Of a stretch of 22,417 nucleotides of DNA, positions 7,940 to 15,566 are shown in pieces. This DNA comes from Proteiniphilum sp. UBA4977. Its GTDB lineage: Bacteria > Bacteroidota > Bacteroidia > Bacteroidales > Dysgonomonadaceae. The position numbers and the translations under genes are program-made. Under the pieces are notes generated by a model. That model saw nothing but the letters and a program-made list of their open reading frames with translations. It had not been told where the DNA came from and searched no databases. Every line of letters starts with the position of its first letter. The first letter of the stretch is position 1. The stretch covers positions 5,349-27,765 of the forward strand of contig DGZP01000086.1 of assembly GCA_002398565.1 (NCBI GenBank), given 5' to 3'.

Positions 7940-8830
7940 TCAGCAACAGCCTTCCATGTCGCAGTCTTCATCGGGCAGCTCAAACTCTATGGTGCTATGT
8001 TGCACTCCCAGCCTGAGCAAAGATTCGCGGATACTGTTTTTCAATTTTTGCTGATCTGCCATTGTCCTGTTCTCCTTGAGTACCACATGAATGGTAAGTA
8101 CATTGTATTCGCCATCCACTGACCAGGTGTGCAGGTCGTGCACGCTGCATACCTCATCCATTTCAAGCAGCGTGCTTTTCACGGCCTCGATATTCAACTT
8201 CGCGGGACTTCCCTGCAGGATGATGCGCATGCTCTCCCGCATATTGCGAAAGACATTAAAGAGGATATACAAAGTGATTGCGAATGAGAGAATAGGGTCA
8301 ATAATGGGCGCATCCACGAAGTACATCACGCCTGCGCCTGCCAGCACAGCCAGCCACCCCAGTACATCTTCCAGCAGATGTAAAGATACTACCCGTTCGT
8401 TGATGGAACTACCCTTTCTCAGCCGGTAAACAGCCAGTCCGTTGATAATCACACCCAGTATGGCCAGCAACAACATACCCTCCACATTGGGTTGCTGTGG
8501 CTTGAAGAGTCGTGGAACTGCATGGACCAGAATCATCACACTGCCCACCAGCAGGACCATGGAATTAATGACAGCGCCTAACAGGGAAAAACGCTTGTAG
8601 CCATATGTAAATTCCTTGGTACGCGGTCTCTTTGCTACTTTCTGAAAATACCAGGAGAGGCCCAGCGAGAAACTGTCGCCCAGGTCATGTACGGCATCTG
8701 AAAGTATGGCCACACTGTTGGTCAGCAGTCCCCCGACGAACTCAATGACCGTAAACAGCAGGTTCAGGAAAAATGCTGCTTTGATGTTCTTCACATCGTT
8801 GTGACTATTGTGATGATCGCTTGAATGCAT
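7940..8830 (-). CDS. Cation diffusion facilitator (CDF) transporter, Zn-type (CzcD/ZitB-like)
   Basis: CDF proteins export divalent metals, mainly Zn2+, from the cytoplasm in exchange for protons. The 296-residue protein has about six membrane segments between residues 15 and 200 and a C-terminal cytoplasmic ferredoxin-like domain (VCSVHDLHTWSVDGEYN near 231-247). The transport site is formed by HxxxD motifs in TM2 (His48, Asp52) and TM5 (His151, Asp155), the His/Asp arrangement associated with zinc preference. A His-rich N-terminus (SSDHHNSH) and a Cys-rich tail (EDCDMEGCC) add possible metal ligands. The gene is divergent from the oligopeptidase B gene; a short inverted repeat at 8869-8882 sits between them. 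Zn, Cd and Co cannot be told apart from sequence alone. Confidence 0.95.
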   Translation of the reverse strand: MHSSDHHNSHNDVKNIKAAFFLNLLFTVIEFVGGLLTNSVAILSDAVHDLGDSFSLGLSWYFQKVAKRPRTKEFTYGYKRFSLLGAVINSMVLLVGSVMILVHAVPRLFKPQQPNVEGMLLLAILGVIINGLAVYRLRKGSSINERVVSLHLLEDVLGWLAVLAGAGVMYFVDAPIIDPILSFAITLYILFNVFRNMRESMRIILQGSPAKLNIEAVKSTLLEMDEVCSVHDLHTWSVDGEYNVLTIHVVLKENRTMADQQKLKNSIRESLLRLGVQHSTIEFELPDEDCDMEGCC

Positions 8831-8868
8831 ATCGATTTTCAGATTCAGATTATAACATCGGGATAAAA

Positions 8869-8882
8869 AGAATGTTCATTCT
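8869..8882. repeat. Short inverted repeat between the CDF and oligopeptidase B genes
   Basis: AGAATG-TT-CATTCT has perfect 6-base arms with a 2-base centre. It lies 39 bases upstream of the CDF start and about where the -33 region of the oligopeptidase promoter would be. It could be an operator for either gene, or coincidence. Confidence 0.3.
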
Positions 8883-8903
8883 CCGTTTTTCATTTGAATT
8901 GTG

Positions 8904-8911
8904 TACATTTG
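8904..8911 (+). promoter_or_regulatory. -7 promoter element (TACATTTG) for the oligopeptidase B gene
   Basis: TACATTTG is an exact TAnnTTTG match, 20 bases before the ATG at 8932. The predicted leader is about 16 bases. The ATG is preceded by A-rich sequence rather than a Shine-Dalgarno. Confidence 0.6.
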
Positions 8912-8931
8912 TAATAACCTAAACAAAAGAC

Positions 8932-11073
8932 ATGAAGCATTTAAATTTTCTGATCCTGGGTGCCACAGCGCTCCTGATCACATCGTGTAACATAAAAGAA
9001 GAAAAAGTGACGTCCCTGAAACAATCTGATTTTCCTGCCCCGCCAATGGCCAAGGCAGTTCCCGACACATTCGTGAACTTCGGGCAACAACGCATCGACA
9101 ACTATTACTGGTTGAAAGACAAAAGTAACCCGATGGTAATCGATTATCTGCAGGCAGAGAATGCATATACCGATACCGTGATGAGTTCCACGAAGGAGCT
9201 TCAGCAAAAAATATACGACGAGATCGTAGGCCGCATCAAGGAGGACGACGAGAGTTACCCTTCGTTCAAAGACGGTTATTACTATTATAGCCGATCCGAA
9301 AAAGGAAAGCAATATCCTACTTACTGCCGCAGGAAGGGGACAATGGAGGCTGCAGAAGAGATTATCTTCGATGTAAACGGGATGGCAGAGGGAAAACCGG
9401 CATTCATCTTCAGGGGTTACTCCATCAGTCCCGATAACAGCAAGGCTGCTTATTTCTATAACGAGACAGGCTCCTATGCCGAGTTTACAATGAAGATTAA
9501 AGATCTTGCCTCGGGTGAGGATGTCGGGTTTTCAGTCGACGGTGCTGCATCGGTGGCCTGGGCCAACGATAACAAAACCATTTTCTACAGCCTGATCGAC
9601 AAGACACTGCGTTCCTCCTCTATCTATCGCCGGAAGCTCGACGAAACAGTTGCAAAACCGGTATACGAGGAGAAAGATGCCCGCTTTGGTACCTATGTCT
9701 ATGGCGACAAAGGCAAACAGTACATCTTCATCACCAGTACCAGCTCAACCACCTCCGAGGAGCGATATATTGCGGCAGACAGACCGGAGGACGACTTCAA
9801 GGTGTTCCTCCCACGTGTACAGGATGTGGAATACAGTGTATATCCCCATCGGGAAAAGTTTTTTGTTCGTTATAAAGACAAGCAGCACCTGAATGGCATG
9901 ATCTATGAGATGCCGCTCACCGGGTATGAAGACAAGTCGTCCTGGAAAGTGTTCCTTCCCTACAGCAAGGATATCCGCATCGAAGGAATCGACATTCTCA
10001 GTGATTATGTTTCCCTGGAGTTACGCAAAAACGGACTGACCGAGATCGTCGTGATGCCGGTAAAGGGTGGTAGGGGACAAACGATCGCATTCCCGGAACC
10101 GGTTTATTCGGCTTCATTGAGCGGAAATCCGGAATATGAAGCCGTCACCATCCGTTATACATACACGTCGCTCAACCGTCCCAACACACTCTATGAATAT
10201 AACATTGAAACTGCCCAGACAGTGAAACTCAAGGAGCAGGAGATACCCTCCGGCTTTAATCCCGACAACTACGTGGTGGAACGGTTATGGGCCACTTCCT
10301 CTGACAGTGTGAAGGTTCCAATGGCAATTGTGTATAAAAAAGGATTGAAGAAAGATGGCAGCAGCCCGGCTTTGATTTATTCTTACGGAAGCTACGGCTA
10401 CAGTTCCGACGTCTATTTCAGTGCAAGCATGTATAGCCTCATCGATCGTGGATTTGTATATGCCATTGCCCAGATACGGGGTGGCAGCGACCTGGGTGAA
10501 CAATGGTATGAGGATGGCAAACTGCTGCATAAAAAGAACAGTTTTACCGACTTCATTGCATGCAGCGAACAACTTATCCACAGCGGTTACACCGCTGCCG
10601 ATAAGCTCGCAGCCATGGGAGGGAGCGCTGGCGGCCTCCTGATGGGAGCCGTGACAAACATGCGGCCCGATCTATATCGGACCATCGTGGCTCAGGTGCC
10701 CTTTGTAGATGTTGTGAATACGATGCTCGACGAAACACTGCCGCTTACCACGGGAGAATATGAGGAATGGGGTAATCCCAATGAGGAGGAATATTACAGC
10801 TACATTCTATCTTACTCACCCTACGACAATATCACAGCGCAGAACTACCCCAATATGTTGGTGACAGGCGGAATCAACGACTCACAGGTACTCTTTCATG
10901 AACCTGCCAAATATGTAGCCAAACTCCGCTCGCTCAAAACTGACGACAACATTCTGCTGCTGCACATGAACATGGATTCGGGACATGGGGGTGCCACCGG
11001 CCGGTATGAAGGCATCAAAGATACCGCCTTTGAGTTTGCCTTTATACTCAATCGCGCCGGACTTTGGAAGTAA
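8932..11073 (+). CDS. ptrB: Oligopeptidase B-type S9A serine peptidase with lipoprotein signal
   Basis: S9A oligopeptidase B cleaves short peptides after Arg or Lys. The 713 residues form a beta-propeller (about 35-440) that gates access, followed by an alpha/beta hydrolase domain. The triad is Ser565 (GGSAGG), Asp650 (GGINDSQV) and His685 (DSGHGG). The surroundings DSQVLFHEPAKYVAKLR and MDSGHGG closely match the classic oligopeptidase B rather than prolyl oligopeptidase. The N-terminus MKHLNFLILGATALLITSCN is a lipoprotein signal with a good lipobox (ITSC, Cys19), so the enzyme is predicted to be anchored in the periplasm or outer membrane. Classic oligopeptidase B is cytosolic. It has its own promoter; the DUF488 gene follows after 38 bases. 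Confidence 0.95.
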   Translation: MKHLNFLILGATALLITSCNIKEEKVTSLKQSDFPAPPMAKAVPDTFVNFGQQRIDNYYWLKDKSNPMVIDYLQAENAYTDTVMSSTKELQQKIYDEIVGRIKEDDESYPSFKDGYYYYSRSEKGKQYPTYCRRKGTMEAAEEIIFDVNGMAEGKPAFIFRGYSISPDNSKAAYFYNETGSYAEFTMKIKDLASGEDVGFSVDGAASVAWANDNKTIFYSLIDKTLRSSSIYRRKLDETVAKPVYEEKDARFGTYVYGDKGKQYIFITSTSSTTSEERYIAADRPEDDFKVFLPRVQDVEYSVYPHREKFFVRYKDKQHLNGMIYEMPLTGYEDKSSWKVFLPYSKDIRIEGIDILSDYVSLELRKNGLTEIVVMPVKGGRGQTIAFPEPVYSASLSGNPEYEAVTIRYTYTSLNRPNTLYEYNIETAQTVKLKEQEIPSGFNPDNYVVERLWATSSDSVKVPMAIVYKKGLKKDGSSPALIYSYGSYGYSSDVYFSASMYSLIDRGFVYAIAQIRGGSDLGEQWYEDGKLLHKKNSFTDFIACSEQLIHSGYTAADKLAAMGGSAGGLLMGAVTNMRPDLYRTIVAQVPFVDVVNTMLDETLPLTTGEYEEWGNPNEEEYYSYILSYSPYDNITAQNYPNMLVTGGINDSQVLFHEPAKYVAKLRSLKTDDNILLLHMNMDSGHGGATGRYEGIKDTAFEFAFILNRAGLWK

Positions 11074-11111
11074 GTAAGCAACAAATGTATTCACAGTAAA
11101 AATTGATTCAC

Positions 11112-11459
11112 ATGATCACAATAAAACGAGTCTATGATACGTGGAGCGATGACGACGGGTATCGCGTCCTTATCGACCGGCTCTGGCCCCGGGGACTGTC
11201 GAAAGAAAACGCACGCGTGGACCTCTGGATGAAAGAGATAGCACCATCCACAGAATTGAGAAAATGGTTTCATCATGAACCGGGAAAATGGGAGGAGTTC
11301 ATGACACGCTACCGGAAAGAGCTGGCAGATAAGAAAAATGAGCTGGAAAAGATCGGCATTTTGGAGAAAGAACATAAAAAGGTAACCCTGCTTTATTCCG
11401 CGAGGGATACAACACATAATCAGGCGGTAGTGCTGTTGCAGGTCTTACGCTCCTTATAA
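11112..11459 (+). CDS. DUF488 family protein (YeaO-like)
   Basis: The 115-residue protein MITIKRVYDT carries the DUF488 hallmarks: RVLIDRLWPRGLSKE near 17-31, WMKEIAPSTELRKWFHH near 38-54, and LLYSARDTTHNQAVVLL near the end. The function of DUF488 proteins is not established. A TTG at 11103 is in frame, but the ATG at 11112 gives the usual family N-terminus. It lies 38 bases after the oligopeptidase B gene with no terminator, so it may be cotranscribed. Its TAA stop overlaps the stop of the convergent mntP gene within the palindrome TTATAA. Confidence 0.88.
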   Translation: MITIKRVYDTWSDDDGYRVLIDRLWPRGLSKENARVDLWMKEIAPSTELRKWFHHEPGKWEEFMTRYRKELADKKNELEKIGILEKEHKKVTLLYSARDTTHNQAVVLLQVLRSL

Positions 11460-12032
11460 CAGATGTTCGAGGAGAATTTTCAGTCCTATGCCAATTAAAA
11501 TTATTCCGCCCACGGCTTCCAGGCAAAAATTGATTTTCTTCCCGAGGCGGAAACCCAGAAACATGCCGCCAAATGAGAATAGAAAACAGATTACGCCAAT
11601 CACGCCTGCAGCCTGCAGGATAGTCCCCGGATAAGAAGCAAAGATAAGTCCGGTGGCTGCTGCATCGATGCTCGTAGCGAAAGCTAGTGTTATCACTTTT
11701 CTCCAATCTATGGACACCGTTTCCCTGCAACTGCAATCGGGGCAGCTATCCTCTTTCGCGGGTAAAAGACATTCGTAGATCATTTTTATGCCGAGAACTA
11801 CCAGGATGATAAAGGCCAGCCAATGATCAAATTGTTGTATCCACTCAGAAAAGCCAATACTTAGTGCATATCCTGCAAGTGGCATCAATGCCTGAAAAAG
11901 GCCGAATACAAGGGCAATCTTAAAAGCTCTCCAGGCATAAAAGTGTTGTCTGCACATTCCTCTTCCGATACATACGGCGAAGGAATCCATTGAGAGACCG
12001 AGGGCAATAATGAGTATGGAGAGTAAATCCAT
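11454..12032 (-). CDS. mntP: Manganese efflux pump MntP (YebN/DUF204)
   Basis: MntP exports Mn2+ across the inner membrane. The 192-residue product has six predicted membrane helices and both family repeats: LGLSMDSFAV with Asp16 and FATSIDAAATG with Asp123. It ends in GGIILIGIGLKILLEH, close to E. coli MntP (188 residues). In the loop between the halves it carries Cys97, Cys100 and Cys102 (SCPDCSC), which E. coli MntP as I recall lacks. An in-frame ATG at 12086 would add 18 non-membrane residues and would run through the promoter, so 12032 is preferred. A TAnnTTTG element lies 22 bases upstream. No yybP-ykoY manganese riboswitch is possible in the short leader. Confidence 0.94.
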   Translation of the reverse strand: MDLLSILIIALGLSMDSFAVCIGRGMCRQHFYAWRAFKIALVFGLFQALMPLAGYALSIGFSEWIQQFDHWLAFIILVVLGIKMIYECLLPAKEDSCPDCSCRETVSIDWRKVITLAFATSIDAAATGLIFASYPGTILQAAGVIGVICFLFSFGGMFLGFRLGKKINFCLEAVGGIILIGIGLKILLEHLL

Positions 12033-12053
12033 CGAATTGTGTAAAAAAGAATG

Positions 12054-12061
12054 CAAAGTTA
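12054..12061 (-). promoter_or_regulatory. -7 promoter element (TAACTTTG) for mntP
   Basis: The minus strand reads TAACTTTG. A TTG (in TTGACA) lies 22 bases upstream at 12086-12084. The predicted leader is about 15 bases. The 63-bp gap also serves the divergent TonB receptor gene, for which I find no matching plus-strand element. Confidence 0.55.
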
Positions 12062-12095
12062 TAAAAATTTCCCTTTTCCCTGTCAATTGAGAAAA

Positions 12096-14132
12096 ATGAA
12101 AAAAATAAAAACAATTTTGCTTATTTGCTGCCGCCTCCTTGCAATGAATGGCGTTTCACAGGAGGTGGAAGGTGGCAAGACCGATTCGACGGTTTATCTT
12201 AATGAAATAGTGGTAAATGCCTACCAGATCAATACCCGTCAGCACCTGGTTCCTGGAAGCATTTCGGTACTCTCGGGAGAGGAGATTGTGACAGCCGACG
12301 GCAACAGTTTTGCCGGCACACTCCATGCCATACCGGGCATCTACATGCACAGCGGCACCTATGCCACAAGCCGCATTGTGATTCGTGGCGTAGGCAGTCG
12401 CACACCATATAATACCAACCGGATCAAAGCATATCTGAACGAGATACCCCTTACCTCATCCGACGGGATCTCCACACCGGAAGATATCGATCTGACAGGT
12501 ATCGGACGAATGGAGGTAATTAAAGGTCCTGCCTCCGCACTTTACGGCTCAGGACTGGGCGGTAATATCAATATCTATACACCTCGGCCAGGAGAAAATA
12601 AAGTTGAGGCTTTGCTCCAACATGGCAGTTTTCAAACGATGAAAGCGACGACGACAGTTAACTATCACGGAGGAAATTTAGATGTCGGGGGAAATCTTTC
12701 ACACCTGCAATCGGATGGCTTCCGTGAAAATAACCGTTACCGGCGCACAGCCTTACTTACTTCGGGCAAATGGCAACAACAGACTTATTCACTGGAATAT
12801 ACTCTGATGTTGATCGACCTGTTTGCCCAAATCCCCAGTTCAGTCGGTAAAACCTTGTATGAAAGCGATCCTCGCGCTGCAGCGGCTAACTGGAAAGCTG
12901 TGGAGGGATACAAGGAATATCAGCGCGCAATTGGAGGGATAACCCTGACGAACAGATTTTCAGAAAAATGGAATAACAGGATCACACTGTTCGGAAGATG
13001 GACTGACAGCTACGAACGACGGCCATTCAACAACCTGGACGATGGTACTTCGGGAGGAGGTATCCGCGACAGATTAACGTATCACACCCCAAACTGGGAT
13101 GCACTGATCGGATTCGAGTGGATAAACGATACTTACCGCTGGCAGATGGATATGAAAGACGAACTGATCAACAGAAACGAGGAGACCCGAAATCATTATA
13201 ATCTCTTTGGAATGATGTACTGGCGACCCGCACCGGCATGGAATATTTCGTGGGGAGGTGCTGTGAACAAGGTGCATTACCGCCTTACCGACCGGTTTTC
13301 AGAGAATGGAGACCAGAGTGGTAAACGTGATTTTCCTGCCATCTTCTCGCCCAGGCTGGGAGTCAGTTACGCACCCTCGCGCAGCGTGGCTTTCTATACT
13401 TCGGCAGGACACGGCTTCTCCATGCCTTCACCCGAGGAGACACTCCTGCCGGAAGGAGATATAAACAGGGAGTTACAGCCGGAGCAGGGTATGCAATATG
13501 AGGCGGGGGTACGACTGAATCTGTTTGATGATGCCACACAACTGGAAGCTACAATCTATCGGATAAATCTCAACAACCTGTTGGTTACAAAAAGACTCAC
13601 TGAAGATGTCTTTACAGGTATCAATGCAGGCAGGACACGTCACTCCGGACTGGAGCTGACGGTCAAACAGAAAATTTTCAGATTCCGGAACTTTCCCGGG
13701 AGTCTGCATATGCAAGCCAATTATACCTGGTCACGAAACCGGTTTATAGATTTCGAAGACGATGGTGGGGTGTACGATGGAAACAAACTACCCGGAATAC
13801 CCTCCCATGTCACACAAGCCGGTCTCCAATGGCACCCTGCGGCACGGCTCAGACTAAACATACAGTGTCAATATATAGGAAAACAATATATGAATGATGC
13901 CAATAGCGCGGAAAACGACCACTACGCACTTGCAAGCCTGAGAACTTCCTATTACTTGCCAGTCGCTAAAGCAGGTTCTTTTGAACTTTTTACCGGTATA
14001 AACAATATGACCAACACCCATTATTCCCCCATGCTCACCGTGAACGCTGTTGCTTTCGGTAAATCAGAGCCGAGATATTATTATCCGGGAATGCCCCGCC
14101 ACTATTATGCAGGAGTAAAATGGGAGTTTTAA
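12096..14132 (+). CDS. TonB-dependent outer-membrane receptor
   Basis: This is a ligand-gated outer-membrane transporter powered by TonB. From 12096 the protein has 678 residues: a short signal peptide (MKKIKTILLICCRLL...), then the plug domain with NEIVVNAYQ near 33-41. RIVIRGVGSRTPYNTNRIKA and the plug signature GRMEVIKGPASALYGSG follow within about 90-155. A 22-strand type barrel follows and ends in the terminal aromatic Phe (KWEF). It lacks an N-terminal carboxypeptidase-like domain and no SusD partner follows, so it is not a SusC-type glycan transporter. Iron chelate, vitamin or metal uptake is likely, but the substrate is not determinable. An upstream ATG at 12051 is in frame but would sit on the mntP promoter and ahead of the signal peptide. 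Confidence 0.94.
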   Translation: MKKIKTILLICCRLLAMNGVSQEVEGGKTDSTVYLNEIVVNAYQINTRQHLVPGSISVLSGEEIVTADGNSFAGTLHAIPGIYMHSGTYATSRIVIRGVGSRTPYNTNRIKAYLNEIPLTSSDGISTPEDIDLTGIGRMEVIKGPASALYGSGLGGNINIYTPRPGENKVEALLQHGSFQTMKATTTVNYHGGNLDVGGNLSHLQSDGFRENNRYRRTALLTSGKWQQQTYSLEYTLMLIDLFAQIPSSVGKTLYESDPRAAAANWKAVEGYKEYQRAIGGITLTNRFSEKWNNRITLFGRWTDSYERRPFNNLDDGTSGGGIRDRLTYHTPNWDALIGFEWINDTYRWQMDMKDELINRNEETRNHYNLFGMMYWRPAPAWNISWGGAVNKVHYRLTDRFSENGDQSGKRDFPAIFSPRLGVSYAPSRSVAFYTSAGHGFSMPSPEETLLPEGDINRELQPEQGMQYEAGVRLNLFDDATQLEATIYRINLNNLLVTKRLTEDVFTGINAGRTRHSGLELTVKQKIFRFRNFPGSLHMQANYTWSRNRFIDFEDDGGVYDGNKLPGIPSHVTQAGLQWHPAARLRLNIQCQYIGKQYMNDANSAENDHYALASLRTSYYLPVAKAGSFELFTGINNMTNTHYSPMLTVNAVAFGKSEPRYYYPGMPRHYYAGVKWEF

Positions 14133-14233
14133 ACCGGCTTTCACCAATTTCTCCCTCTCATAGAATACAGATCAGATCATTGGAGACAGGGTTCTACTGA
14201 AGGAAAAATATTTTTATTTTTTGAGAATGTTTC

Positions 14234-14264
14234 TTGGACTTATCTTCGCAAAAAGTTATCTTTG
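14234..14264 (+). promoter_or_regulatory. Promoter of the M23 peptidase gene (TTG - 20 bases - TATCTTTG)
   Basis: A -33 TTG at 14234-14236 and an exact -7 element TATCTTTG at 14257-14264 have good spacing. Only ACGC separates the -7 element from the ATG at 14269, so the predicted start coincides with the start codon. Confidence 0.6.
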
Positions 14265-14268
14265 ACGC

Positions 14269-15513
14269 ATGTTTAGATATAAAAAAGTATTCGGGGCAGT
14301 CAGCTGTTTGTTATTCCTCATTTATTTCACTTCTTGCTCACTCCGGCAGGAAAAGCGCTCCGACGAAGCCTCCTCTGAAGAAACCGGGAATTTATTTGCC
14401 TACGGAATTTGTGTCGATTCACTCAATGTAGATCGTTATGCTATCCAAAAGGGAGACAACCTGGCGTCCATCCTGTGGCGTCTCGGATTCAGCGGAACGG
14501 AGAGCGAAAATATAACCGGCACCATTACTGCTTTATATCCACCTGACAAACTGCAGATAGGAAACGTATATGCGGCAATCACCACACCCGACACTGCTTC
14601 GACAGTCCGGTACCTCGTGTTTGAAAGTTCAAAAACCGACTTCGTGGTAGTCGACCTTTGTTCCGGTTCTCCAAAAGCATATGCCGGTGTAAAGCCGGTA
14701 ACCCTACATCGGCGGTATACCGAAAAGACCATCACCTCTTCAATGTGGAATGCAATCATTGAGGAGGGCGCCTCCCCCATGTTGGCTATGAAACTGTCGG
14801 ATATATATGCCTGGCAGATCGATTTCTTTGATATAAAGGAAGGCGATTCTTTTCGGTTAATATACGATGAAGCCTGGATCGATGATACCACCTTTGTAGA
14901 TATCGTGGATATAGCCGGAGCTGTTTTCAGACATCAGGGACAAGAATATATGGCAGTACCGTTTCAACAGGATTCAACAAGAGAATATTTTGATGCGGAT
15001 GGAAACAGCCTGAGAAAAGAATTCCTGAAGGCACCACTCGATTTCTTCCGTATCAGCTCCAAATTTTCAAATGCAAGACTACATCCGGTGTTGAAACGTT
15101 ACCGTCCCCACCATGGCGTGGATTATGCTGCTCCTGCCGGCACGCCTGTAAAGACGGTTGGCGACGGAGTGGTAATAGAGAAAGCATACCAAAGGGGCGG
15201 CGCAGGCAACTACCTAAAGATCAAGCACAACAATGCCTACACCACCACTTATATGCATCTCAGCCGCTTTGCCAAAGATATTCAAAAGGGTACGCGCGTC
15301 AAGCAGGGTGAGATAATCGGCTTTGTGGGTTCAACGGGCCTTTCTACCGGTCCCCACCTCGATTATAGAGTACACAGAAACAATCAGCCCATCAATCCAC
15401 TCAGGATGGAGGCTCCTCCCTCTCGTCCCGTGAAGCCGGAACTAAGAGACAGCTTTCTCGTAATCCGACACAGCCTCTTGCAACTAATGGATAGTTTGCA
15501 ACAAAAAGGGTAA
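14269..15513 (+). CDS. MepM-like M23 family metallopeptidase, predicted lipoprotein
   Basis: M23 enzymes cut peptide cross-links in peptidoglycan; MepM-type members open the murein for growth. The 414 residues begin with a hydrophobic signal ending in FTSCS (Cys24), a plausible lipobox. A LysM/OapA-like region follows (YAIQKGDNLASILWRLG near 57-73), and then a C-terminal M23 domain at about 260-390. Zn ligands His281 and Asp285 (HHGVD), catalytic His330 (YMHLS) and His363 (GPHLD) are present. The third usual Zn ligand, the second His of HLH, is Asp365. This His-to-Asp form may be a variant centre rather than loss of function, since all other residues are kept. No other Met is near, so the start is firm. 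The 136 bases before the gene hold only its promoter and AT-rich sequence. Confidence 0.93.
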   Translation: MFRYKKVFGAVSCLLFLIYFTSCSLRQEKRSDEASSEETGNLFAYGICVDSLNVDRYAIQKGDNLASILWRLGFSGTESENITGTITALYPPDKLQIGNVYAAITTPDTASTVRYLVFESSKTDFVVVDLCSGSPKAYAGVKPVTLHRRYTEKTITSSMWNAIIEEGASPMLAMKLSDIYAWQIDFFDIKEGDSFRLIYDEAWIDDTTFVDIVDIAGAVFRHQGQEYMAVPFQQDSTREYFDADGNSLRKEFLKAPLDFFRISSKFSNARLHPVLKRYRPHHGVDYAAPAGTPVKTVGDGVVIEKAYQRGGAGNYLKIKHNNAYTTTYMHLSRFAKDIQKGTRVKQGEIIGFVGSTGLSTGPHLDYRVHRNNQPINPLRMEAPPSRPVKPELRDSFLVIRHSLLQLMDSLQQKG

Positions 15514-15530
15514 AATAAAGAATAAATTGC

Positions 15531-15538
15531 TACCTTTG
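15531..15538 (+). promoter_or_regulatory. -7 promoter element (TACCTTTG) of the proABC operon
   Basis: TACCTTTG is an exact TAnnTTTG match, 28 bases before the proA ATG, within the 53-bp gap after the M23 gene. The -33 element is unclear. There is no terminator between the M23 gene and proA, so read-through may add to expression. Confidence 0.6.
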
Positions 15539-15566
15539 AGGGTTAAAAGATTTCTTTTTATCGAAA

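Noticed and set aside
12033..12095. yybP-ykoY manganese riboswitch for mntP
   Set aside because: The whole gap is 63 bp and the predicted leader about 15 bases, too short for this riboswitch.
14200..14224. Terminator after the TonB receptor gene (AAAAATATTTTT and T-rich run)
   Set aside because: The palindrome is purely A/T with no GC stem; it is not convincing as an intrinsic terminator.
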